Below are positions 52,336-61,092 of a stretch of 64,000 nt of DNA, in pieces. How positions within the stretch are numbered: position 1 is the stretch's first letter; each line of letters starts with the position of its first letter. This DNA comes from Bradyrhizobium stylosanthis. GTDB lineage: Bacteria > Pseudomonadota > Alphaproteobacteria > Rhizobiales > Xanthobacteraceae. The notes beneath the pieces were generated by a model. The model made no database searches, was not told the origin of the DNA, and worked only from the letters and a program-made list of their open reading frames with translations. A program made the position numbers and the translations under genes. The DNA is taken from NCBI RefSeq assembly GCF_001641335.1, contig NZ_LVEM01000002.1, forward strand, positions 847,663 to 911,662. Reading direction: 5' to 3'.

Positions 52336-53538
52336 ATGACTAACAGCGCAGCGCCGCATTTGCTCCCCGTTTTCGCCAGAGCCGACCTCGGTTTCGAGCG
52401 TGGTGAAGGCTGCTGGCTGATCGCGACCAATGGCGATCGCTATCTCGATTTCACCTCCGGCGTCGCGGTGAACGCGCTCGGTCACGCCCATCCCGCGCTG
52501 GTCAAGGCGCTGCAGGAGCAGGCGACCAAGCTCTGGCACATGTCGAACCTGTTCCAGAGCCCGGACGGCGAGAAGCTTGCCGCGCGCCTGTGCAGCGAGA
52601 GCTTCGCGGACTTCGTGTTCTTCTGCAATTCCGGCGCCGAGGCGCTGGAAGGCGTGATCAAGCTGGTCCGTCATCATCACTTCTCCAAGGGCCATCCGGA
52701 GCGCTACCGCATCATCACCTTCGAAGGCGCCTTCCACGGCCGCACGCTGGCAACGCTGGCCGCGACGGGATCGCCGAAATATCTCGAAGGTTTCGGTCCG
52801 CCGATGGACGGTTTCGACCAGCTCCCGCATGGCGACATCGAGGCCGTGAAGAAGGCGATCGGCCCGCAGACCGCCGGCATCCTGATCGAGCCGATCCAGG
52901 GCGAGGGCGGCGTGCGCTCGGCGACGCCGGCGTTCCTCAAGGCACTGCGTCAGCTCTGCGACGAGAAGGGCCTGCTGCTCGCCTTCGACGAGGTGCAGAC
53001 CGGCATGGGCCGCACCGGCGATCTGTTCGCGCATCGCCGCTACGGCGTCACGCCTGACGTGATGTCGCTGGCCAAGGCGCTCGGCGGCGGCTTCCCGATC
53101 GGCGCGGTGCTGGCCACAGCAGAAGCGGCCTCCGGCATGGGCCCCGGCTCGCACGGCTCGACCTTCGGCGGCAATCCGCTGGCGATCTCGGCTGCGAACG
53201 CCGTGCTCGATGTCATGCTCAAGCCCGGCTTCTTCGACCACGTGCAGAAGATGTCGCTGCTGCTCAAGCAGAAGCTCGCCTCTGTGATCGACCGTCACCC
53301 TGACGTCGTCAGCGAGGTGCGCGGCGAGGGCCTCCTGATCGGCATCAAGGCTGTCGTGCCCTCCGGCGATCTCGTCGCCGCGCTGCGCAACGAAAAGCTG
53401 CTCACGGTCGGTGCCGGCGACAATGTCGTGCGCTTCCTGCCGCCTCTGATCGTCACCGAAGCCGAGATCGAGGACAGCGTCGGACGGCTGGAGCGCGCCT
53501 GCACTGCGCTCACGGGCAACAAGCGGGCGGCAAGCTGA
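52336..53538 (+). CDS. argD: Acetylornithine aminotransferase
   Basis: 400-residue PLP-dependent class III aminotransferase of arginine synthesis, making N-acetylornithine (and possibly succinyl-diaminopimelate). Motifs are [42 protein letters not shown] and the PLP-binding region [13 protein letters not shown] to [14 protein letters not shown] (Lys). ATG 52336 ([15 protein letters not shown]) is used; the longer frame begins inside the leader hairpin and is rejected. The argF ATG overlaps its stop by one base. Confidence 0.94.
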   Translation: MTNSAAPHLLPVFARADLGFERGEGCWLIATNGDRYLDFTSGVAVNALGHAHPALVKALQEQATKLWHMSNLFQSPDGEKLAARLCSESFADFVFFCNSGAEALEGVIKLVRHHHFSKGHPERYRIITFEGAFHGRTLATLAATGSPKYLEGFGPPMDGFDQLPHGDIEAVKKAIGPQTAGILIEPIQGEGGVRSATPAFLKALRQLCDEKGLLLAFDEVQTGMGRTGDLFAHRRYGVTPDVMSLAKALGGGFPIGAVLATAEAASGMGPGSHGSTFGGNPLAISAANAVLDVMLKPGFFDHVQKMSLLLKQKLASVIDRHPDVVSEVRGEGLLIGIKAVVPSGDLVAALRNEKLLTVGAGDNVVRFLPPLIVTEAEIEDSVGRLERACTALTGNKRAAS

Positions 53539-54461
53539 TGAGCAAGTCCCCGAAGCACTTTCTCGATATCAACGAGCTCCCGTTGTCGGAGCTCAAGAGC
53601 ATGCTCGACGCCTCCTCGGCCATGAAGGCGAAGCAGAAGGCGCATCAGCCGGTCAGGCCGCTCGAAGGCAAGACGCTGGCGATGATCTTCGAGCGTCCCT
53701 CGACGCGCACCCGCGTCTCGTTCGACGTCGCCATGCGCCAGCTCGGCGGCGAGCCCATCATGCTCACGGGCGCCGAGATGCAGCTCGGCCGCGGCGAGAC
53801 CATCGCCGACACCGCGCGCGTGCTGTCGCGCTATGTCGACGCCATCATGATCCGCATCCTCAACCACGATGCGCTGCTGGAGCTTGCGGCGAATGCGACC
53901 GTGCCGGTCATCAACGGCCTGACGCGGCGCTCGCATCCCTGCCAGGTGATGGCGGACCTGCTGACCTATCAGGAGCATCGCGGCCCGATCGAGGGCAAGA
54001 CGGTGGCCTGGACTGGCGACGACAACAACGTGCTGGCGTCCTGGGCGCATGCGGCCGAGCGCTTCAAATTCCAGCTCAACGTCGCAACGCCGCCGGAACT
54101 CGCGCCGAAGAAGGCGATGCGCGACTGGATCAAGGCGACCGGCGCGCCGATCGTGCTCGGCAGCGATCCCGAGGCCGCCGTGAAGGGCGCCGACTGCGTC
54201 GTCACCGACACCTGGGTGTCGATGGGCGACAAGGAGGGCGAGCACCGCCACAACGTGCTCAAGCCCTACCAGGTCAATTCGAAGCTGATGTCGCTGGCAA
54301 AACCCGACGCGCTGTTCATGCACTGCCTGCCCGCACATCGCGGCGAGGAGGTCACGGACGAGGTGATCGACGGCCCGCAATCGGTCGTGTTCGACGAGGC
54401 CGAAAACCGCCTGCACGCGCAGAAGGGCATTCTGGCCTGGTGCTTCGACGCGGTGAAGTAG
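53538..54461 (+). CDS. argF: Ornithine carbamoyltransferase
   Basis: 307-residue enzyme that makes citrulline from ornithine and carbamoyl phosphate. The carbamoyl phosphate motif is [16 protein letters not shown] (about residues 52-67), with HPCQVMADL and the ornithine-side motif [13 protein letters not shown] (about 257-269). It starts at the last base of the argD stop codon, so argD-argF are translationally coupled. Confidence 0.95.
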   Translation: MSKSPKHFLDINELPLSELKSMLDASSAMKAKQKAHQPVRPLEGKTLAMIFERPSTRTRVSFDVAMRQLGGEPIMLTGAEMQLGRGETIADTARVLSRYVDAIMIRILNHDALLELAANATVPVINGLTRRSHPCQVMADLLTYQEHRGPIEGKTVAWTGDDNNVLASWAHAAERFKFQLNVATPPELAPKKAMRDWIKATGAPIVLGSDPEAAVKGADCVVTDTWVSMGDKEGEHRHNVLKPYQVNSKLMSLAKPDALFMHCLPAHRGEEVTDEVIDGPQSVVFDEAENRLHAQKGILAWCFDAVK

Positions 54462-54501
54462 CGGCGCGTGCGGTGGGGTGGCTGTCGCCGCACACGCTGC
54501 C

Positions 54502-54645
54502 GTCGTCCCGGACAAGCGAAGCGCAGATTCGGGACCCATAACCACAGGACTGAGTTTGGCGAGGACTCGGAGTTGTCATCGCCGCTTACAACGGAATCCT
54601 GTGGTTATGGGTCCCGGGCTCGCGCTCCGCGCGCCCCGGGACGAC
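54502..54645. repeat. Long palindromic repeat, CGGGACCCATA family (copy 3)
   Basis: 144-bp element between argF and hslO. Left arm GTCGTCCCGGAC ... CGGGACCCATAACCACAGGA; right arm TCCTGTGGTTATGGGTCCCG ... GGGACGAC. The inner 20-bp arms are perfectly complementary. Confidence 0.85.
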
Positions 54646-54742
54646 ACTGAGTTTGTCGTGCTTTGTGCGATCCATTCTGCACCCGGAACACACACCACCC
54701 GCACCCCTTCCATTTCCGCCCTCCGACCCCAGATAAAGCGCC

Positions 54743-55750
54743 ATGGTTTCCCAATCCCCTGACATGAAAACCGGGCCTGAAGGCCCGGTTCGCGCTCCAT
54801 CCGCGGTTCCGATCGATGACGCCGTGCTGCCCTACGAGGTCGACGCGCTCGACGTGCGCGGGCGGCTGGTCCGGCTCGGTCCGGCGCTCGACGAGATCCT
54901 GACCAAGCACGATTATCCCGCGCCGGTCGGCAAGCTGCTCGGCGAGGCTATCGTGCTGGCGACCTTGCTCGGCTCCGCGCTGAAATTCGAGGGCCGCTTC
55001 ATCCTGCAGGCCCAGACCGACGGTCCGGTGTCGTTCCTGGTCGTCGATTACAAGGCGCCGGATCATCTGCGCGCCTATGCGCGCTACGATGCCTCGCGCC
55101 TCGGCACGACCAAGGATTCCGGAACGCTGCTTGGCCGCGGTCATCTCGCCATGACCATCGACCAGGGCCCCGACATGAGCCGCTATCAGGGCCTGGTCGC
55201 GCTCGACGGTGGCGGCCTGGAAGACGCCGCCCACGAATATTTCCTGCGCTCCGAGCAGATCCCGACCAAGGTGCGCCTTGCCGTCGGCGAAGAGTGGCGA
55301 TCGAGCGACGGCGGCAAGCATCGCTGGCGCGCCGGCGGCATGCTGATGCAATTCCTGCCGAAGGCGCCCGAGCGCGCGCGGCAGGCGGACCTGCATCCCG
55401 GCGACGCGCCCGAAGGCGCCGAGGTGCACAGCGTCGCGGAAGACGACGCCTGGGTCGAGGCGCGCTCGCTGATCGACACCGTCGAGGACGTCGAGCTGAT
55501 CGATCCGGAGCTCTCCGGCGAGCGGCTGCTCTACCGCCTCTTCCACGAGCGCGGCGTGCGCGTGTTCAATCCGCTGTCGCTGAAAGCGCAATGCTCCTGC
55601 TCGCGCGACGCGGTCGCCTCGATGCTGAAGAGCTTCTCGTCCGACGACCGCGCCGCCATGGTCAAGGACGACAAGGTGGTCGTGACCTGCGAGTTCTGCT
55701 CATCGGTGTACCAGTTCACGCCGGATGAGGCGGGCGTCGAGGACGCGTAA
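54743..55750 (+). CDS. hslO: Redox-activated chaperone Hsp33
   Basis: 335-residue Hsp33 holdase. The N-terminal substrate-binding domain (LPYEVDALDVRGRLVRLGPA onward) and C-terminal zinc site CSCSRD with CEFCSS (Cys-x-Cys and Cys-x-x-Cys) are intact, so it can be activated by oxidation. It is about 40 residues longer than the E. coli protein. A hairpin AACCGGGCC-TGAA-GGCCCGGTT (54769-54790) lies inside the first codons. ATG 54764 is an alternative start. Confidence 0.92.
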   Translation: MVSQSPDMKTGPEGPVRAPSAVPIDDAVLPYEVDALDVRGRLVRLGPALDEILTKHDYPAPVGKLLGEAIVLATLLGSALKFEGRFILQAQTDGPVSFLVVDYKAPDHLRAYARYDASRLGTTKDSGTLLGRGHLAMTIDQGPDMSRYQGLVALDGGGLEDAAHEYFLRSEQIPTKVRLAVGEEWRSSDGGKHRWRAGGMLMQFLPKAPERARQADLHPGDAPEGAEVHSVAEDDAWVEARSLIDTVEDVELIDPELSGERLLYRLFHERGVRVFNPLSLKAQCSCSRDAVASMLKSFSSDDRAAMVKDDKVVVTCEFCSSVYQFTPDEAGVEDA

Positions 55751-55783
55751 TCGGCGTCGTAGCTCGTCACAAGCCCGGACATC

Positions 55784-55872
55784 GTAGGGTGGGCAAAGCG
55801 TAAGCGTGCCCACCACCTCGTGCCGCAATCGAGAATGGTGGGCACGGCGCGTTGCGCCTTTGCCCACCCTAC
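55784..55872. repeat. Palindromic repeat, GTAGGGTGGG family (copy 2)
   Basis: 89-bp imperfect palindrome from GTAGGGTGGGCAAAG to TTTGCCCACCCTAC with inner CGTGCCCACCA / TGGTGGGCACG arms, between convergent hslO and apaG. Confidence 0.85.
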
Positions 55873-55893
55873 GGCACCTGTGCTTGGGCGCCC

Positions 55894-56286
55894 CTAGTTC
55901 AACACCCGCTTGTTGTCCGGGCTGTCCAGCGAGAACGTAGGCACGTCGATCTCGAAGCGTTCGCCGGTTTCGCTGACCATCTGGTAGCGGCCGGTCATGA
56001 AGCCGGAGGCGGTCGTCAGCGGCACGCCGGAGGTGTATTCGAACCGTTCGCCGGGGGCCAGGGTCGGCTGCTCGCCGACCACGCCCTCGCCCTTCACCTC
56101 CTGCTGCCGGCCGGTGGCGTCGGTGATGATCCAGTGCCGCGTCTTGAGCTGCACGGTCTCCTCGCCGGAATTGGTGATGACGATGGTGTAGGACCAGAAA
56201 TAGCGGGAGCGGTCGGCCGACGACTGCTCCGGAACAAAGTTCGGCTCGACGGTTACTTCGATCTGGCGGGTCACGGCGCGATACAT
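55894..56286 (-). CDS. apaG: ApaG/Co2+-Mg2+ efflux-associated domain protein
   Basis: 130-residue single-domain ApaG protein with an immunoglobulin-like fold. It starts MYRAVTRQIEVTVEPNFV and contains SYTIVITNSGEETVQL, HWIITDATG, EGVVGEQPTLAPGERFEYTS and GFMTGRYQM. It lacks a cation transporter domain. ATG 56286 gives the normal family length; the longer frame upstream is rejected. Function in the family is poorly defined. Confidence 0.93.
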   Translation of the reverse strand: MYRAVTRQIEVTVEPNFVPEQSSADRSRYFWSYTIVITNSGEETVQLKTRHWIITDATGRQQEVKGEGVVGEQPTLAPGERFEYTSGVPLTTASGFMTGRYQMVSETGERFEIDVPTFSLDSPDNKRVLN

Positions 56287-56500
56287 GGCCGACATCATAC
56301 CGAAATCCGGTCCGGAACCAAACGCCGGAGCCGGTCTTGGCGACATCGTCCCGCCAGAATTGGCGAGGAAGTACACCCCAAGGGAAGGGCGTCCCCAAAG
56401 GGAAAAGCACCCCGATGTGATCCGGCCGCTTTGCGAGACGACGGCCGGACCGGTACACTCCATGTAACGTCGCGATTTGGGTGAGGGTTTTTAGGCCCCG

Positions 56501-57751
56501 ATGACCATTGCCGACCAAGTGACGGGATCGACCATCGCGGGAACCGCCAATCCCGCGGAGACCAAGCCGCGTGCGGCCGCGCCGGCCATCTCGCTGCCCG
56601 CCATCGGCGAGCGCGAGCTCCGCCTCGACCTGTTCCGTGGGCTGGCGCTGTGGCTGATCTTCATCGACCATCTGCCGCCGAGCCTTTTGACCTGGTTCAC
56701 GATCCGCAATTACGGCTTCAGCGACGCCACCGAGATCTTCATCTTCATCTCCGGCTACACCGCCGCCTTCGTCTACGGCCGTGCCATGCTGGAGAGCGGC
56801 TTCGTCATCGCCACCGCGCGCATCCTGCGGCGGGTCTGGCAGATCTATGTCGCGCACGTCTTCCTGTTCACGATCTTCCTCGCCGAGATCTCCTACGTGG
56901 CGACCAGTTTCGAGAACCCGCTCTACACCGAAGAGATGGGGATCATGGACTTCCTCAAGCAGCCCGACGTCACCATCGTGCAGGCGCTGCTGCTGCGCTT
57001 CCGTCCCGTCAACATGGACGTGCTGCCGCTCTACATCGTCCTGATGCTCGCGCTGCCCCTGATCCTGTGGTCGATGAAGTGGAAGCCCGACGTCACGCTG
57101 GCGCTCTCGACCGTGCTCTATGCGGTGACCTGGGAGTGGGACCTCTATTTGTCGGCCTATCCGAACGGGTTCTGGGCGTTCAATCCCTTTGCCTGGCAAT
57201 TGCTGTTTGTGTTCGGCGCATGGTGTGCGCTCGGCGGTGCGCGGCGCATGTCGCGTATTTTAGCGTCGCCGGTAACGATGTGGATCGCGATCGCCTATAT
57301 CGTGGCGGCGTTCTACGTGACGTTGACCTGGTATGCGCCGCGGGTGCCCCACCTGATGCCGAAGTTGCTCGAACAGTGGATGTATCCGATCGACAAGACC
57401 AACCTCGACGTTCTGCGCTTCACGCATTTCCTGGCGCTGGCTGCGCTTACCGTGCGCTTCCTGCCGCGCGACTGGCCGGGCCTGAAGTCGCCGTGGCTGC
57501 GGCCGCTGATCCTGTGCGGCTCCCATTCCCTGGAGATCTTCTGCCTCGGCGTCTTCCTCGCCTTCGCCGGCCACTTCATCCTGGCCGAAGTCTCAGGCGG
57601 CGCAGCCATGCATGCGCTGATTAGTCTCTCCGGAATCCTGATCATGTGGGGCGTGGCCTGGGTGATTTCGTGGTACAAGCGCGTGGCTGACAAGAGCGGT
57701 GCAAAAACGAAAAACGCCGTCGGCAACGCCGATCTGGCGGGAGGGGGCTGA
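56501..57751 (+). CDS. opgC: OpgC-type membrane acyltransferase
   Basis: 416-residue integral membrane protein of the OpgC family with about ten hydrophobic segments. The diagnostic N-terminal block is RLDLFRGLALWLIFIDHLPP, followed by FGFSDATEIFIFISGYTAAF-like sequence. OpgC transfers succinyl groups to osmoregulated periplasmic glucans. It is directly followed, with a one-base overlap, by two SGNH-like genes, suggesting a glucan acyl-modification operon. Confidence 0.88.
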   Translation: MTIADQVTGSTIAGTANPAETKPRAAAPAISLPAIGERELRLDLFRGLALWLIFIDHLPPSLLTWFTIRNYGFSDATEIFIFISGYTAAFVYGRAMLESGFVIATARILRRVWQIYVAHVFLFTIFLAEISYVATSFENPLYTEEMGIMDFLKQPDVTIVQALLLRFRPVNMDVLPLYIVLMLALPLILWSMKWKPDVTLALSTVLYAVTWEWDLYLSAYPNGFWAFNPFAWQLLFVFGAWCALGGARRMSRILASPVTMWIAIAYIVAAFYVTLTWYAPRVPHLMPKLLEQWMYPIDKTNLDVLRFTHFLALAALTVRFLPRDWPGLKSPWLRPLILCGSHSLEIFCLGVFLAFAGHFILAEVSGGAAMHALISLSGILIMWGVAWVISWYKRVADKSGAKTKNAVGNADLAGGG

Positions 57752-58530
57752 TGAAGGCGAAGGTTCTCCTGAGCCTTGTCCTGCTATGCGGTGTCCTCGC
57801 CGCGCCCCAGGCGCGCGCGGGCGATGCTGCGCCTGCTGCTCCGGCCGTGCCTCCCGCGTGCGAACTGCCGTCCTATCTGCTCACCAGCGAAAGCCAGCTT
57901 CCCAGGGTCGCCGAGGCCGTCAGGTCAGGCAAGCCACTCGAGGTTCTGGTCATCGGCAGCGGTTCGACGAGGATTCCGGCCTCCGAGGACGCTTCCTATC
58001 CGGCGCGCATGCAGGCCATCCTGAAGGACAAGCTGCCGCCGTCGGAGGCCTTGCACGTCTCCGTAGAAATACAGAGCAAGAAGACGGCAGAGGAGGCCGC
58101 CGCTACCTTCGTTAAGCTGGTGGAAGCAAAAAGGCCTACTTTGGTCATCTGGCAGACCGGGACCGTGGATGCTATCCGAGCCATCGATCCCGATGATTTT
58201 CGCGGCGCTGTGACCGAAGGGGTTACTGCGCTGCAAAAGGCAGGGGCTGACGTCGTGTTGATGAACTTGCAGTACAGCCCGCGTACGGAGACCATGATCG
58301 CGGTGCCGCCTTACCTCGACAATATGCGTGTGGTGGCGCAGGAGCACGACATCCCGCTGTTCGACCGTTTCGCGATCATGCGGCAGTGGAATGATCAGGG
58401 TCAGTTCGACCTGTTCAGCCCGTCCCGCGGGCCAGAGCTGGCGAAACAGGTCCATGATTGCCTTGGCCGGGCGTTGGCGCAGTTCGTGTTCGACGCAGCC
58501 CATCTGGGGCCGGCCCAGCAGCAAAATTGA
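57751..58530 (+). CDS. Degenerate SGNH-hydrolase-like exported protein
   Basis: 259-residue exported protein with a signal peptide ending ARA/GDA. The fold matches the next gene, but every catalytic block is altered. Block I reads GSGST where the intact neighbour has GSSST, so the nucleophile Ser is Gly. The block II Gly is not evident. Block III reads WQTGTVD instead of WQVGTN, and block V reads DLFS instead of DGLH. It is probably a pseudo-enzyme, perhaps a glucan-binding or structural partner. Start overlaps the opgC stop by one base. Confidence 0.75.
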   Translation: MKAKVLLSLVLLCGVLAAPQARAGDAAPAAPAVPPACELPSYLLTSESQLPRVAEAVRSGKPLEVLVIGSGSTRIPASEDASYPARMQAILKDKLPPSEALHVSVEIQSKKTAEEAAATFVKLVEAKRPTLVIWQTGTVDAIRAIDPDDFRGAVTEGVTALQKAGADVVLMNLQYSPRTETMIAVPPYLDNMRVVAQEHDIPLFDRFAIMRQWNDQGQFDLFSPSRGPELAKQVHDCLGRALAQFVFDAAHLGPAQQQN

Positions 58531-58542
58531 GGTCTAGCGTTA

Positions 58543-59547
58543 ATGAGTTCTCTCCGCCCTTTTGGCTTGACGGCATGGCTGACTGTATCGGCAGCAGCCG
58601 CGCTGCTGTTGCTGACGCCGGCCTCGCTGTCGCGCGCGCAGGCGCAGGCCGCGCAGGCGACGCCCTCACCGGCGCAAGCCGCTAATCCCGCGCCCGCACC
58701 GTCCTCTCAGACCACGGTCGCGGCGACGTCGCCCGAGCAGCGTGGCATCACCTCGCGCGCCATCGACAAGGTGAAGCAGGTCGCGAAATCCGCCGGCGAC
58801 ATCTTCAGCCGCGTGCCCTGCCTGCCGCCCAAGGACGCGAACAAGGGCAGTGCGAAGGCGATGGGCTCGCTGCCGCATGTCGCCGCCAAGCTCGTTGCCG
58901 GTAAGCCCGTCGTGATCGTCGCGTTCGGCTCGTCGTCGACCGCCGGCTACGGCGCGAGCTCGCCTGATTTCAACTATCCGAACCGCCTCGCCGCGCAGCT
59001 GCGCCGGCACTATCCGACCGCCGACATCACCGTCATCAATGCCGGCGTCGGCGGCGAGGACGCGCCCGAGATGATGAAGCGCCTGCAGACGCAGGTGATC
59101 GACGTGCATCCGGACATGGTGATCTGGCAGGTCGGCACCAACGCCGTGCTGCGCAATCTCGATCCCGGCGACACCGCCAAGCTCGTCGAGGACGGCATCG
59201 CCCGCATCCAGGCCGCAGGCGGCGCCGACATCGTGCTGGTCGATCCGCAATATTCGCCGGCCGTCAATCAGCGCGCGGAGAGCGCCGGCAAGATGATCAA
59301 GCTGCTCGGCAAGGTCGCCGAGCTGCGCAAGGTCGGCATCTTCCCGCGCTTCGAGGTGATGCGCGACTGGCACGAGAACCAGTCGATCCCGGTCGAGAGC
59401 TTCGTGATCGCCGACGGCCTGCACATGAACGATTGGGGCTACGCCTGCTTCGCCCAGTTGCTCGGCGACGACATCATCCGCTCCGTCGGCCAGATCAAGC
59501 TCGGGGTGAACGTGCCCGCGGATGTGCGGACGTACCGGCCGATGTGA
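58543..59547 (+). CDS. SGNH/GDSL-family exported esterase-like protein
   Basis: 334-residue exported hydrolase with a signal-like N-terminus (about residues 1-33) and an Ala/Pro-rich linker. SGNH blocks are complete: block I VAFGSSSTAGYGAS (Ser nucleophile), block II NAGVGGEDAPE, block III IWQVGTNAVL (Asn), block V VIADGLHMNDWGY (Asp and His). Together with OpgC and the degenerate paralogue just upstream it probably adjusts acyl groups on periplasmic glucans; the substrate is inferred from context. Confidence 0.85.
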   Translation: MSSLRPFGLTAWLTVSAAAALLLLTPASLSRAQAQAAQATPSPAQAANPAPAPSSQTTVAATSPEQRGITSRAIDKVKQVAKSAGDIFSRVPCLPPKDANKGSAKAMGSLPHVAAKLVAGKPVVIVAFGSSSTAGYGASSPDFNYPNRLAAQLRRHYPTADITVINAGVGGEDAPEMMKRLQTQVIDVHPDMVIWQVGTNAVLRNLDPGDTAKLVEDGIARIQAAGGADIVLVDPQYSPAVNQRAESAGKMIKLLGKVAELRKVGIFPRFEVMRDWHENQSIPVESFVIADGLHMNDWGYACFAQLLGDDIIRSVGQIKLGVNVPADVRTYRPM

Positions 59548-59568
59548 TGGGTCGTCCCGGCGAAGTGC

Positions 59569-59661
59569 CGTAGGGTGGGTTAGGCGAAGCCGTAACCCAC
59601 CACTGTCTGTTTCCGCAGATGCAGAAGAGGTGGATTGCGCCTTCGGCTAATCCACCCTACG
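59569..59661. repeat. Palindromic repeat, GTAGGGTGGG family (copy 3)
   Basis: 93-bp imperfect palindrome from CGTAGGGTGGGTTAGGCGAA to TAATCCACCCTACG between convergent genes. Confidence 0.85.
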
Positions 59662-59670
59662 AAGCGCACC

Positions 59671-60858
59671 TCACGCCTTCTCCAGCGCCGCCGTCAGATC
59701 CTCGATCAGATCGTCGGCATGCTCCAGCCCCGCGGAGAAGCGGATGAAACCTTCGCTGATGCCGAGCGCGGCACGGTCTTCCGGCTTCAGGCGCTGATGC
59801 GTCGTGGTGGCCGGATGCGTCACGAGGCTCTTGGCGTCGCCGAGATTGTTGGAGATCTTCGCAAGCTTGAGCTCGTTGAGCACGCGGAACGCCGCGGCCT
59901 TGCCGCCCTTGACCTCGAAGCCGACCAGCGTCGAGCCGCCGCGCATCTGCTTCTTCACGAGTGCGGCATGAGGATGATCGGCGCGGCCGGGATAGATCAG
60001 CCGCGAGATCTTCGGGTGGCTCGCCAGCACCTCGGCGACCCGCGCCGCCGTGTCGGTCTGCGCGCGCACGCGCACGCCCAGCGTTTCCAGGCCCTTGAGC
60101 AGGACCCAGGCGTTGAACGGCGAGATCGACGGGCCGGTCTGGCGCATGAAATTGTGGATGTGCTCGGCGATGAAGGCTTCCGACGACAGGATGATGCCGC
60201 CCAGACAGCGGCCCTGGCCGTCGATGTGCTTGGTCGCGGAGTAGACGACGACGTCGGCCCCGAGCGCGAGCGGGCTTTGCCAGATCGGGGTCGCGAACAC
60301 GTTGTCGACGACGAGCCGAGCGCCGCCCTTGTGCGCGATCTCGGCGATGCCGGGGATGTCGAGCACGTCGAGCGTCGGGTTGGTCGGGCTCTCCAGGAAG
60401 AACGTCTTGGTGTTGGGCTTCACCGCGCGCTGCCATTCATCGAGATTGGCACCGTCCACCAGCGTGGTCTCGATGCCGTAGCGCGGCAGCAGGTCCTGGA
60501 TCACATAGAGGCACGAGCCGAACAGTGCGCGCGAGGCGACCACGTGATCGCCGGCCTTCAGCGGCGCCAGGATCGCGGTCGTCACCGCCGCCATGCCGGT
60601 TGCCGCCGAGCGGGCGGCTTCGGCGCCTTCGAGCTCGATCATCCGGCGCTCGAACATCGCAATCGTCGGGTTCGAGTAGCGCGAATAGATGAAGCCGGGG
60701 TCCTCGCCCTTGAACCGCGCCTCGCACTCCTCGGCGCTGTTGTAGACATACCCTTGCGTCAAAAACAGCGCCTCGGACGTCTCGCCATATTGCGAGCGCA
60801 GGGTGCCGGAATGGACCAGGCGGGTTTCGGGGCGGTAGGCAGCAGGCGACTTCGACAT
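59671..60858 (-). CDS. metZ: O-succinylhomoserine sulfhydrylase
   Basis: 395-residue PLP enzyme of the Cys/Met metabolism family that forms homocysteine from O-succinylhomoserine and sulfide. Motifs are YSRYSNPT, SRALFGSC, LVVDNVFATPIWQSPL and the PLP-lysine YSATKHIDGQGR. ATG 60858 (MSKSPAAYRPETRL) has GGAGGG four bases upstream; the longer frame begins inside the terminator/riboswitch leader and is rejected. It is controlled by a SAM-II riboswitch, consistent with methionine synthesis. Confidence 0.94.
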   Translation of the reverse strand: MSKSPAAYRPETRLVHSGTLRSQYGETSEALFLTQGYVYNSAEECEARFKGEDPGFIYSRYSNPTIAMFERRMIELEGAEAARSAATGMAAVTTAILAPLKAGDHVVASRALFGSCLYVIQDLLPRYGIETTLVDGANLDEWQRAVKPNTKTFFLESPTNPTLDVLDIPGIAEIAHKGGARLVVDNVFATPIWQSPLALGADVVVYSATKHIDGQGRCLGGIILSSEAFIAEHIHNFMRQTGPSISPFNAWVLLKGLETLGVRVRAQTDTAARVAEVLASHPKISRLIYPGRADHPHAALVKKQMRGGSTLVGFEVKGGKAAAFRVLNELKLAKISNNLGDAKSLVTHPATTTHQRLKPEDRAALGISEGFIRFSAGLEHADDLIEDLTAALEKA

Positions 60859-60897
60859 AGGACCCTCCGATATGACCGTCTCGTCGAAAACGGCCAC

Positions 60898-60950
60898 AAA
60901 AAAACCGGCCTGGATAAAACCACGGGCCGGGATCACAGAGGTCCCCGGCC
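60898..60950 (-). terminator. Intrinsic terminator and competing anti-terminator in the metZ leader
   Basis: On the minus strand CCGGCC (60925-60930) can pair with GGCCGG (60905-60910) followed by seven T (60898-60904), a terminator. The same CCGGCC can instead pair with the upstream GGCCGGGGA (60942-60950). The two hairpins exclude each other, the layout of an attenuation switch downstream of the riboswitch. Confidence 0.65.
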
Positions 60951-61000
60951 TGTTTAGCGACTTATTTAACGTGGCTGCAAGCCGGCCGGCTCAAATCACC
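60948..61000 (-). ncRNA. SAM-II riboswitch
   Basis: The minus-strand sequence starts GGTGATTTGAGCCGG and continues GGCTTGCAGCCACG, then TTAAATAAGTCGCTAAA. These are the conserved SAM-II blocks (GGTGATTTG, GCTTGCAGCCACGTTAAA, GCTAAA) that form its pseudoknot. It lies 90 bases upstream of metZ, the classical SAM-II position in alphaproteobacteria. Confidence 0.92.
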
Positions 61001-61015
61001 ACGGGATAAGTGATG

Positions 61016-61044
61016 CTCATATTCCGCATTGCCCTTTTCGTCAA
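61016..61044 (-). promoter_or_regulatory. Sigma-70-type promoter of metZ
   Basis: On the minus strand TTGACG (61044-61039) and TATGAG (61021-61016) with a 17-base spacer. Predicted start is near 61009, just upstream of the riboswitch. Confidence 0.6.
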
Positions 61045-61092
61045 GGCGTCCATCGGATAGCCGTAAAAGGCTAGTATTTCCCGCATGTCCGG

